Shown: positions 1 through 9,897 of the stretch, one piece after another
Layout: each line of letters opens with the position of its first letter
Numbering within the stretch: position 1 is the first letter of the stretch
Assembly (NCBI RefSeq): GCF_016859285.1
Contig: NC_053413.1
Location: forward strand, 16,635,501 to 16,699,500
DNA from: Xiphias gladius
Taxonomy: Eukaryota > Chordata > Actinopteri > Istiophoriformes > Xiphiidae
Direction: 5' to 3'
DNA length: 64,000 bases
The notes under the pieces: model-generated
What the model was told of the DNA's origin: nothing
The model's database searches: none
Seen by the model: only the letters and a program-made list of their open reading frames with translations
Position numbers and translations under genes: made by a program

Positions 1-86
1 GTGTTTGTTTGGGCCTTTGTCATATATATATACTGATACTGATACCGGTCGTTGTTGTTGTTGTTGTCTCGCCGCTCCTCTGTCAG
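1..86 (+). other. probable sharpin intron end with GTT-rich tract
   Basis: The stretch holds a short TA repeat near 25-33 and a run of GTT/TTG triplets near 49-66, followed by a pyrimidine-rich tract ending in CTGTCAG at 80-86. That looks like an intron tail and 3' splice site. The frame is open through it, so the exon could start further left. Confidence 0.5.
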
Positions 87-2139
87 TTGCAAATATCAAC
101 ACGTGTGAATCAGACGGCAGACAGGACCACACAGCGGCAGCCGCGGAGCAGTGGAGCTCGGCCTCGCTGCCACTCACCGGTGAGTATCGCCGTTGGTCAT
201 CGTGTACGGTTGACCCCGCCCCCCCTTCTCCGTTACTGTGCCCGACAAACGTCCCGGTTGACTGCCGCCTCCTTGCTTTGCAGAGGAGCTGTGCTTGGAG
301 CTCGCCAGGGCGATTGAGGCGGGCGACGCCCAGGCCGCCTCCCAGCACGCATCCGCCCTGGCCCGGCAGAAGGCGGTGCTGACGATTCAACCGTCTGAGA
401 AGAACTACGCCGACGCCGAGATTAGGTGAGAGGTGTCGGGCCAAGGTGGCCCCGGCTGATGCGTTTCCCCAGGGCCGTGTGCGTCTGGCTGCGACTTACC
501 GTGCCGGTTCTGTGTTGCAGTTTATCCGTGGTGGTGGAGGATGTCTCGTCTTCCTGTTGTGTCACGGTGAAGGTTTTCCCCTACATGACCGTGGCTGCTC
601 TCAAGCAACAGGTCAGTCAACTGCCAGGTGACCGGTAGTGAAATGCAGACAACCAGGCGGCGGCTCTTGCGGCTCTTGCACCTCTTACCGGCGTCTCCCG
701 CCCTTCTCCTCCTGCAGGTGTTCCTCGAGTACGGCTTCCACCCCCGCGTGCAGCGCTGGGTGATCGGTCAGTGTTTGTGCACCGAGCCGAGGTCACTGGC
801 GTCCTACGGCGTGCAGAAGGACGGCGACACGGCGTACCTCTACCTGATCTCCGCCCGGCAAGCCCGCATCACCCGCCACCTGTTCCAGCAGGACCTGGAG
901 AGCGCCCTCCTCGCCCCGCCCCTCCCGCCGGGCAACGGACCCGCCTCCCAAGATTGGAGGGGCTACAGCACCCTGCCCTCGAAACTACCCCACAGCAACC
1001 AGGGTCAGCTCGATAAATACCCCCGATAATCTGGGGCTTTTGACTCCGGGACGTTAGATTCAGTGCTTTTAGTGATTTGAGGTTAAAGTGCTTCCTCTCA
1101 GCTGGAAGGGGGTTCAGCGGTGTTTACACTGGGGTTGGCAGCCGTCGCGTAAAACACGGAGTCACTCCTGTAGTTGGAAACCAAAAGACGCGTCGCGTAT
1201 TCAAACGATACCGGACGCGCTTTGTCCCGTGAGTTTCGATAAATCAATCCAGTGCTAATCTAAGGAAGATAAATACAACAGGTGAGACTATTGAGACAGG
1301 GCGATTTGTATGAGATGGAAGGAACCCAAGTTTCTTCAGCGCTTCCCTCCTCCACCGTCCATCCGATATGGATGTAACCAGGCACGTCGGCCTCGTACTC
1401 ACTGTTTAGTCTGAAATCCAGCGTGCTGCAGTACAGAGCCAGCACCAGAAAAAAAACATGCATCACTTTGCAAATATTTACTGACCCACTGTAAATACCA
1501 CCTTCAACCCAGAGAGAGCACGACTCTGTGAACTCGTTTTATTGTTGTGTTTATCAATTCCAGGGAACACAGGTGGAGGAAGCGATAGACCCAGTGATAT
1601 CAAAGATGTTCTCGACATAGAGAATCTGCAACTGAATGATCCCACCAACAAAGCCAGTAAAACGCAGGTGTGTGACCAGTTCGTACGGTGTGCTTCTCAT
1701 AAGTAGGCAGAAAAGTACATTTACCCCAAACCTTGTCCTTCTAAATCTGTATCAACCTTTATCCTCTCAGCAGACAGAGTGGGCTTGTCCTTCATGCACT
1801 TTCATCAACAAGCCATCTCGTCCGGGCTGCGAAATTTGCGCTACGGCCAGACCCGACACACACATCCAGCAGGTAAAGCATGATCTCTCACAATCAGTAC
1901 CCTTGTGCTGCTCCTCTTAGCATTTCACCTCAGTGACAGTCACTCCTTTTTCGTCTCTCACAAAGGAGAAAGGAAGGCGAGAGGACCGGGGAGAGTCCGG
2001 TTTAAGCAGCAGCAGCTGACTGCCCATCCTCACAGTCTGGTTGCAATTTCTCACTCACTTACACACACACGCACACGCACGCACGCACGCACACACACAC
2101 GCACACACACAGGGTGAGGATTCTACATCTGCCGCATAG
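87..2139 (+). CDS. sharpin: sharpin, 3' part of the gene (LUBAC subunit)
   Basis: Seven exons join in phase: 87-179, 284-425, 521-611, 718-1003, 1564-1667, 1771-1872 and 2113-2139 (stop TAG 2137-2139), giving about 280 residues. The second begins with [17 protein letters not shown], the helical tethering region by which SHARPIN and HOIL-1 hold HOIP. Exons three and four make the ubiquitin-like domain ([26 protein letters not shown]). The sixth is an NZF zinc finger (WACPSCTF ... RPGCEIC) with the Thr-Phe pair that contacts ubiquitin. SHARPIN ends just after its NZF, whereas HOIL-1/RBCK1 continues into RING domains, and the neighbour gpaa1 also fits SHARPIN. The known role is in the cytosolic linear ubiquitin ligase complex that feeds NF-kB signalling. 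The N-terminal PH-like exons are missing to the left. The first exon's acceptor (near 86) and the last tiny exon are the least certain parts. Confidence 0.93.
2059..2112 (+). repeat. (CA)n microsatellite forming the last sharpin splice acceptor
   Basis: A nearly uninterrupted CA/CG-dinucleotide run ends directly in the AG at 2111-2112 that precedes the last sharpin coding exon. The usual T-rich pyrimidine tract is replaced by the repeat. Confidence 0.85.
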
Positions 2140-2347
2140 ATGTTGAACAAATACTCACATCAAGACTGTCAAGTGCACTGAGAGTCCTGTGACCGCTGGC
2201 TGGCTGCTGAAGACTGGAGCGTTTGAAGCACTGTAGCATGACAGAGACTCAGACGATGAACTGCAGCGGCAGCTTCGACCCGTTTATATGGACATGACAC
2301 GACCATGACCTACATCTGAATTTGGCCTGACCTCTTTATTTATTTTA

Positions 2348-2348
2348 G

Positions 2349-2425
<77 letters not shown>
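2348..2425 (+). repeat. (TG)n microsatellite, about 39 units
   Basis: An almost perfect TG dinucleotide run with one CG interruption near the start, located in the sharpin 3'UTR. It is complementary in sequence to the CA run at 2059-2112 on the same strand. Confidence 0.95.
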
Positions 2426-2426
<1 letters not shown>

Positions 2427-2865
2427 GCAAACGACACAAACGGCCTAATATTTATTTTAGGGGAGAAAGACATGATGTAAGTTCTTTGCATTTGATTGTG
2501 GCTGAAGTTGAGGGAATGTCGTACTTTCAGTTTCTGCCAACTGTGAAGCGAGAGGAAAAGTAAAGCCTTGTGCAATACCCTGTTCTGTTCAAGTGTGTCA
2601 TCTGTTGGTGCCAAAATCAATGTTGGGAATTAAAAAAAAAAAAAAAAGCCATGTGAACAGAGAAGGAATGTTGCATTTACAGGGTTGTCAAGTGTTTTTA
2701 TTTTTTTATAACATTGTATTAAGTGTATTATTTTTAACAAGATGCATTGAGTAATTGATGTACATTTTAGCAGTTGATATAATTTTTCTTGATTCCCTCT
2801 GAGCTGTGACAGCAGTGGAATTATCTGTTTTCAGTACATAATACTGTAAAAACTTGCATTAGCTG

Positions 2866-2871
2866 AATAAA
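2866..2871 (+). terminator. AATAAA poly(A) signal of sharpin
   Basis: Canonical hexamer about 730 bp after the sharpin stop, and the only perfect one I noticed on the + strand between the stop and the start of the dispersed repeat. Confidence 0.6.
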
Positions 2872-2989
2872 CATAATGGAACTAAATCAAGTTTATCCAT
2901 CTATTGCTCTGTTTTTATAAGATACTCTGATTGATGGACAAATCGATTGTTCATTAGCGGCCTTTGGTCTTGCAAGCGTCATGGCTCTG

Positions 2990-3420
2990 TGGATTCTGTT
3001 GGTTGAGCCACCACTTTGGTCCACTCTGAAATATCTCAACAACTATTCGATGGATTGCCATGAAATGTAGTTCGGACATTCATGGTTCCTAGACAAGGTC
3101 ACCTAAGGACTTTGGTGACCTCTAGCGCCGCCAGCAGGTTGACATTCTTGGCTTTTGGTGAAATGTCTTGACAACTTTTGCAGGGTTTGCCAGGACATGG
3201 TACCCTGAGGACAAATTCAGTAGACTTTGGTGTTCCCTCTGCCTTTTCCTTTTGTCCCACCATCATGTTAAATTTTTCACATATCTTGCAAAATATCTGT
3301 CTCTACTACTGATTGGCAAAATAAAAACAGTCGTTCATGGTTCCCAGGTGATTTATCTCAATTACTTTGGAGATCCCGAGAGTTCGCTTCTAGCAACAAC
3401 GTGAAGTTAACATTAAAGGG
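2990..3420 (+). repeat. dispersed teleost repeat (AATATCTCAACAACTATT family)
   Basis: The stretch includes AAATATCTCAACAACTATTC, GGATTGCCATGAAATG, ACATTCATGGTTCC and CTTTGGTGACC, a word series that recurs in percomorph genomes. Two more copies lie in this window in the opposite orientation (about 45420-45850 and 46480-46700). It fills the spacer between the convergent sharpin and gpaa1 3' ends. The family is recognised from memory; its class is not certain. Confidence 0.7.
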
Positions 3421-3739
3421 ATTTAGTAATCCCAGTACAGCCTAGCAGGGCTAGCTAGTGTATCTGTAAACTCACTACTTCACTAAACTTTTTTTAAACC
3501 CTTTTGCTGTAATTGCACACAGTTTGTCTTGCAGGAGGCTGCGTTGCTAATGTTCCAGATTTTGTCTTTTGTGAATCATGTTTTTGTAATCCGTGAAATT
3601 ACTAATTTACACAAAACATAGGAGTAAGTCCTTTGTACAATGTTTTTGAATTAAATTTGAAGTAAATATCAATTTCTTAGTTTTGAGGTTGTATGCAAGT
3701 GCACTAATATACAGGGAAGTATTATGCTCCAAACGTGGG

Positions 3740-4480
3740 ACCCAAACTTTTCCAGTCTTTTATTTTGACATTCATAAATACAAAATAAACATGTTTCAAA
3801 TAAGGTTATCAAAAAAAGTATAAAAATATTAGATGTAGTGATGGCTTAGTCAACAGGTGCAGGTGTAGAGGATGAAGACCAACAAACTGGTTTATTCTTT
3901 TTCTCCACTGTTTACCCTGAGAATAAACCATGTTGCTACTGTCTCAACTTCTTCCATCATTACAACCCTGCCCAATTTTAAAAAACAAACAAAACAAAAA
4001 AAAAAAAAAAAACTAACAGTGCAGTATTTTCCCTATGTATCACAAACCAAAAGCCTTAGAAATAAATTCCTAAACCAAAGTGTTTTTTTTTGTTTTTACA
4101 GAAACCAATCCAACCATGAAATTTCTTGTTAGTTGTTGAAAGATCATCCCCTCTTCCACTTATTTATAACTGAGATGTTTAGTAAAAAAACAGTCCATTC
4201 TGCTTAGTTTATCAAGAAGTCCTGATTTTTCTTCAGTGCTTTAAGAATGAAATACTTGGAGTTGATATTGAAATACCAACAAAATGTCCAAAAAAAGGGA
4301 GTCACTGTACTCTCTCCAAGTCTACTATAGATATTCCCCTTCTTTTCCAATTTCTCCAGTGGATTTAACTGTCATTCTTCATACCCCTCCACCCCCACCC
4401 CCACTGAAGACAAACCTGAGAACACCTCAAGGGGGTTTTTCTCCCCATGAAAGCCTTCAGTGGTCCTGCATGACCGGCAT
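3740..4480 (-). other. gpaa1 3'UTR
   Basis: Noncoding sequence runs from the gpaa1 stop leftwards to a TTTATT at 3758-3763 (AATAAA on the - strand), the probable poly(A) signal. It includes an A-rich stretch near 3980-4015. No gene was seen in it. Confidence 0.6.
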
Positions 4481-7400
4481 CTACTTCCAGAAGAGGATGT
4501 TCCAGAAAAGCAGCCAGCACGGATAGACCAGTAGGGATATGAGTGGGTAGACCAGAGAGCCGTACAGGGAGTGGTCCAGGATGCCCTGCGAGATGACTGA
4601 CAGGTAGAGCAACCAACCATCCTGGAAGCTGACAGGCATTTCCTGTAGCTCTTGGAAGAAATAGACGGAAAAGAGGAGCGTGCAGGCTGGGCTGAGGATG
4701 ACCAATATGAAGGCTGACAGAACCCTAAGGGGAGAAGAACAAAAGAGTTAAATATTACTTCCATATAACTATGGTATGGCAGTACAGAGCTCACGAAACA
4801 TCTGTGTGCAGTTCTTACTTTGGGACGTGAGGTGTGACGAAAGCAGCCACAGGCACCAGGGTGAGAGCCAGGATGAAGCCCAGGGAGAAGTTGATGAGGG
4901 CGGTGCAACCCAGCAGCACAGCTAGGTACAGTACCGCAACCAGTTTCAGCACTCGCCAGCCCTGCTCCGTCCCCTCACCTGACAGGAATCTGCAAAAAAA
5001 AACGAACACCACAAACTGCTCACTCTCCTGCATCAAAGTGCCCCCAAAAGTTGCACGTTTCCCACTGTCTCAACTAAAGTGTTATGTGCTCATTTTCAGC
5101 TGCTCAAATAAGGGTTAATAGGATTTTGAGCCTGTGACGTGAAGTTCAGGAATAATTTCAAAGCCTGTGGTTGCACATAACCCTTTGTAAACCTGTGAAA
5201 AAACTCAGCATGAGAAACTTGTTTGAAGTTTGTAAATGTGTAATCCGTACTCGCATGTTCACGAAAAGCATTTTTTTCTGATTCTTAACCAGGATTACAC
5301 CGGACATCACATTCTGCACAGTCAGCTCAGAATATTGTATCTCTTAACCTATAATGCCTTTCTTTAAGACCAGGAAAAGAGCATTAAACCATATAAAAAG
5401 TAAAAAAAAAAAAGGGGTCAAAAATCTGAGGGGTGTTGCTGGTGTCTGTATGTACCTGTGTGTGTTATGAGGCAAAGCCAGCCCTGCCGTGTAAACGGCA
5501 ATAGCTGTCAGGACCACAGCCTCGGTCTCAGACACTGGGAAGTGTTCAACAGCCATCTCCTGAAAACGGATTGGCAGCGTGTACAGAGCTACTCCAGTCA
5601 GGTGGCTGATCACCAGAGGCGTCAAAACAGACAGCACTCCTGGACTGGACTGCTGGGAGGAAGCAGATCTCATTAAAAGTGGCAATTTATCAACTCCAGC
5701 CACGTAAATAGTTCAATTTACGCCATGTTGTTTGGGATGTGTGTTTCTCACCTGCTCAACGTCAGTTTCTCCATCTTCTGTTCTTGGTGGTGGAGTCGCG
5801 AGTTGAACCCACAGGTCTAAGGCCTGTAGCATTGTCAAGGGAAACTGACAATCAAGCACACATCAACAGCAATGTCAAAAAGTCATACTTTTAAAACTAC
5901 AACGTCATCAAACTGTGAGTAAAATCATTCTGAAAGGATACACGAAGCAGCAGAATGACAGCCAGCAATCCGAAGGCAGGCATGTAGTAGCCAATAGAGA
6001 CGAAGTGAGAGAGTGACGGCATGAGGTAGAAAAAGTAGGACTGGTGCAGGCGCTCCAGGAGGTTATTCAGCTTACGGTACATTCCTTCCAGAAGCCTAAA
6101 GGATTTTCATTGGGACAAAAACGGCAATTGTCAGCTTATACAAGGTGTAATCTACAAAATAAAGTACATAAATACATCAAACCTAAAATCAATTAAATGT
6201 CAGTGGACACTTGCTCTGACCTGCCAATTGTTGTAGTGTCAGTCTTGTACTGGCGGAAGCTGTTGATGCCCTTGATGGTGGCAGCCTCGATGTGGTAGCG
6301 CAGGAACAGGCCGTGGTCCCCCCAAGGCCGCCCGCTGGCCTGCTTCATCACCATCAGCATCATGGTCTGGACTGCGTGGCTGTAGCCGGATACACTGTCC
6401 CAGTCATTCCTCTGCAGCTATAGAAACACATAAAGCTAAATATGACCCAGCCTACACCGAGGTAATCGCCACTCTCTGTGAGAAAAGAGAAAATGTCCAG
6501 AGTGTTAGTGAGACTTCACCTTTCCCTGGATGGTGCAAAGAACTCCTATCTTCTGGCAGAAGGCATAGAAGAGGTTGGCTAAATCCAGGTTGGGTAACTG
6601 GCCGTTGAGGCCTTCCAATACCAGGTCCAAACTAGTGACGACATCACTGCTGAGCTCCAGGGACAGAGCTGCCTGGATTGAACCACCACGGCCCTGCAGC
6701 GGAGACCAGTCCATACCTAGATGATCCATTACAATTGGTAATGCAGAAGAAAAGTCAATTGAGAAATTCACTTTTTTCGTTTTTGATCAGCTCTGAAATA
6801 AAGTGGTTGAACGGTGTTGACTCCCAAAGTAAAGGAAGAATTCAATACTTGGAGGGAAATTTGTTGACGTGGTTTGTAACTGGGTGGAAGCAGGTGATCA
6901 CCTGTAGTGTTGGTGTGGTGGTAGCCCTCCAGCCAAGCCTGCATACCAATCAGATCATGCTCATTGACGAGGAAGACGATGTCCTTGGCCCAGAAAATCT
7001 GATCTATTAAGGAAAACAGCAGTCATTAGACCAGGAAATGCAACTGTAACGTCATTCATATTGTGTCAAATTGTGTTGAAGCCATGCAACTGATGTGAGC
7101 GTGCAGTGTTCACATAAACTGAAGTACCTGCAGGAGTAAATGCACCAGCTGTCCTGTATATAGTGAATTTTACAGCATTGTATGCAGGTATACTGTTGCG
7201 CTGTGGACTTTATGGGAACTATACTCACTTCTGAAGTACTGTGCTAAACCAAGCAGCAGTCCCACAGCCTGGTTGTTGTTATCGCCCGGGCTGCAGGGAG
7301 CACTGAGCACCAGGGCTTCAGTCCGTGGAGCCCTAGGGGCCCGAAGGATCCCATATACATTAGTGCCTTTCACCATCTGAGAGGATGGCGCGAGATGAAG

Positions 7401-8574
7401 AACAGCCACAGAATAAGCACAAAAATAATTTTTTAAGAATCAGTCAGTTGCTTGCCAGGAAAAAAGTGAACAAGAGAAGCATCTTTAATACAAAAATGTA
7501 ACAAGTCTTCCATCACAAACTCACATATCTCTCTTTGTTTTCATCAGGAAAGGGAAGAGTGCGAGAGAAGCTCTGGGTAAACACTTCTAGCCCTCTAGCC
7601 TGCATGGTCCTCACCAACCAATCCACGGGCATCCCACTGCAGAGAAACAACTGGTAACACTACAGCACAGATTTGAGGCATAAGAGCGAATGCTATAGGA
7701 CTTAGAATTGCGGCTAGAGTCAGAAAACACATAAGGAAAGTTTTAAAATCCTGTGAGACTCCGACAAGGCTTAGCATTACAAACGTAACAACTGACTTAT
7801 GTTTGTTATATTCCTAAATAAAACTCTGAAGTCTTGACAATCAGATTATAGTCAGGCTTTCTACCACGTTATGTCTCTTTTAATTGAGGCTGTATGTTAC
7901 TTACCCCGCTTTCTTCTTGTGAGCTGCGAACTCCCTGCCGGTGGCCAGCGCCCTCTCGCCCGCTGGAAACCGCTCCTCCACCATGGTAGACCCCATGGCA
8001 TTCTCTGACATGTATGTCCGCAGAGTGAACGGCTCAAAAGCTAAACCCATGAACCAAGCCACGCCCGCCATGTAGCAGACCATACTGAGATGGAGACATG
8101 GAGGTGACGGAAGTCATACAAGGTATACACACAGGTGCATAGTAGGTATTGTAATAAAATGCAAAACAGGCTTAAAAAAAAAAAGAGTCACCCTTGGTTC
8201 ACTTTGGCATATTAATCTTTCAGTGAGTAAAAAGCACGTACAGATTATCAGATAATGGGCCCCTGGTTACAGGCATGTAAAAGCCCCCCCCAACCCACCT
8301 ACACAGAAGCAAGGCACCCAGACTGGAAGAGATGCAGAACAACTACAACTGGTCGTTTTGCGCCTTTTTGTCGTCGTTTTGTGTCTCTGGCCATCAAGAA
8401 AAATGTTAAGAGTCACTTCAAACAAAGGCTCTAAACCCCTGGTGCCCCTGGGGCTGCGCAGGGGTCATTCCACGCTAAAAAAAAAAAAAAAAGAACTCAC
8501 CAGATCGGGGAATTGAGGCGGGTGAGCAGGCCGATCAAAGCCCGTCTTCTGTTCGGGTCAGACAGTAGTCCCAT
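4481..8574 (-). CDS. gpaa1: gpaa1, GPI transamidase subunit GPAA1 (complete)
   Basis: Twelve coding exons: 8574-8501, 8084-7905, 7636-7525, 7376-7229, 7003-6902, 6716-6520, 6417-6221, 6095-5942, 5823-5752, 5652-5456, 4989-4819 and 4724-4481. They sum to 1848 nt, or 615 residues plus stop, close to the human length of about 621. All junctions are GT-AG and in phase. Recognisable blocks are the start [88 protein letters not shown] and the C-terminus [15 protein letters not shown] membrane segment follows exon 1, a large lumenal part follows that, and several hydrophobic helices lie in the last five exons, as in GPAA1. In the known ER complex it helps attach preassembled GPI anchors to proteins. 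It is transcribed away from exosc4 and towards sharpin. Confidence 0.98.
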
Positions 8575-8620
8575 GTTGTTATCCGCTGGAACACAATCTC
8601 GACGCCTGGACACACTGGAC

Positions 8621-9070
8621 CCTGAAAGCGGCACACGCGCTTTCACTGTTACTATCATTTAAAATATGTGATTATTGATCATTTGTCATTGGGACAGACA
8701 ACCGTAAAACTGGATAGCATGAGTTTGATCTATATAGGACACTCCGTTACTTAAATGGAAATCATTGTAAGCGTTTTCTGCCGCCCACTGTCTCAGCATC
8801 GATTGACAGCTGTGGTTAGCATTCTGTTAGCTCGCAGGCTAACTACGCTGGATTGTGCAATGTATCAAACCGCTGCCCACCGCGAAGGTAAAATGGCTAT
8901 TAAAAGTTCTTCGGTTATTTTTTCAATACGTAGCACAATATGTATGAAGACATACCTGCTTCCAGTGTATAGCCGGTCACATCCACCTGCAGAGGCGGAG
9001 CTCACTCACAAATGTTTTCAATTTCCGTGTTCCTGCGGGAACATTAATGTGGCGGACTTACTTCCGGTCC
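8621..9070 (-). promoter_or_regulatory. gpaa1 promoter, noncoding first exon and 5'UTR intron
   Basis: On the - strand an acceptor (GCTTTCAG, exon starts at 8621) lies 47 bases before the ATG at 8574, so the 5'UTR is split. A matching donor (GAAGCAG followed by GTATGTC) ends a noncoding exon at 8956. Just upstream of that exon, CCGGAAGT occurs at 9060-9067 on the - strand, an ETS/GABP-type site common in housekeeping promoters. No TATA box was seen. Confidence 0.6.
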
Positions 9071-9720
9071 AGAAACATAATCAATTACATTAAATTAAAA
9101 AATTAAATAAAATTAAAAAATTAAATAAAATAAAATAACAGATTTCACATCCACAGAAAAATATATTTTAAGAATTAAAATAATAGTATATAAAATGCCA
9201 CAGCTTTGAATTTATCTGGATATATCAATCAATTGCTTATTTATTATTATTATTGCATTACTAAATTGACCTTCAAAGGAACCGTGTTTCTGTGTGCATT
9301 AAAATGCTCAATCCAATGCAATTTTAACAACATAAGCATTTTCTGTTTGTCAAATTGAACGAAATCCAAATCAAAAAAAGGGCACAGCATCACAAAACAC
9401 TGAAACACTAGTCTGGTGTTCGTTGGCACATCCAAAGAGCGAAGTGAAAGCGAGATTCTGGTCTTGTGTTTTGATTTTTTTTTTAAATCTTGACGCTTTT
9501 GGTTGGAGTTTAGATTTGGATCTGGTGACTGCAAAAGGCCGAGCATATTGACGTTTTTCTTTAACTTTGCCATTCTTTTTATATGTTGGCTGTTAGTCAG
9601 ATTAATAAATGAGCAGTTTTGTCTATTTTTGCATTTGAGGATTCTTCCTTCAACTACTTGAATAAACATGTAAATTCAGCAACTCACATATAAACAAGCA
9701 ACAAAAAAAAAGGATGCAGA
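9070..9720. other. spacer between gpaa1 promoter and exosc4 3' end
   Basis: An A/T-rich low-complexity block (ATTAAA/TTAAATAA words, 9088-9140) is followed by more ordinary sequence holding a 139-codon open frame on the - strand (9250-9669). I do not recognise the frame and see no splice or promoter support, so it is not called a gene. Confidence 0.5.
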
Positions 9721-9729
9721 GCTCACATA

Positions 9730-9735
9730 TTTATT
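9730..9735 (-). terminator. AATAAA poly(A) signal of exosc4
   Basis: TTTATT on the + strand reads AATAAA on the - strand, about 165 bases after the exosc4 stop. This gives a short 3'UTR. Confidence 0.6.
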
Positions 9736-9897
9736 GTTAGCTTCACAACGAATATACAAAAGTAAACAGTAATTGCTATGAATGCATTAAAAAAAAACTC
9801 AAACAAGATTCTCCATCATTCCTCTCCATTCAAAGTCCAAGAACATTTCCAGGCTTCAGCCAAAAACACAGTCCAGATGCCCCCCCTCCTCCCTGTA

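Larger units (their letters stand above)
2140..2890 (+). other. sharpin 3'UTR with poly(A) signal
   Basis: Noncoding sequence follows the sharpin stop. It holds a long TG repeat (2348-2425), an A run (2632-2647) and a canonical AATAAA at 2866-2871, which probably ends the transcript near 2890. No other open frame of interest was seen. Confidence 0.65.

Noticed and set aside
1771-1919. Ending sharpin at the in-frame stop directly after the zinc-finger exon (1917-1919)
   Set aside because: A good donor (CAG/GTAAAG) closes the exon at 1872 and a phase-matched short last exon exists at 2113; intron retention remains possible as a minor isoform.
2345-2620. His-Thr-rich open frame on the - strand and Cys-Val frame on the + strand
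   Set aside because: Both are translations of the TG/CA microsatellite in the sharpin 3'UTR.
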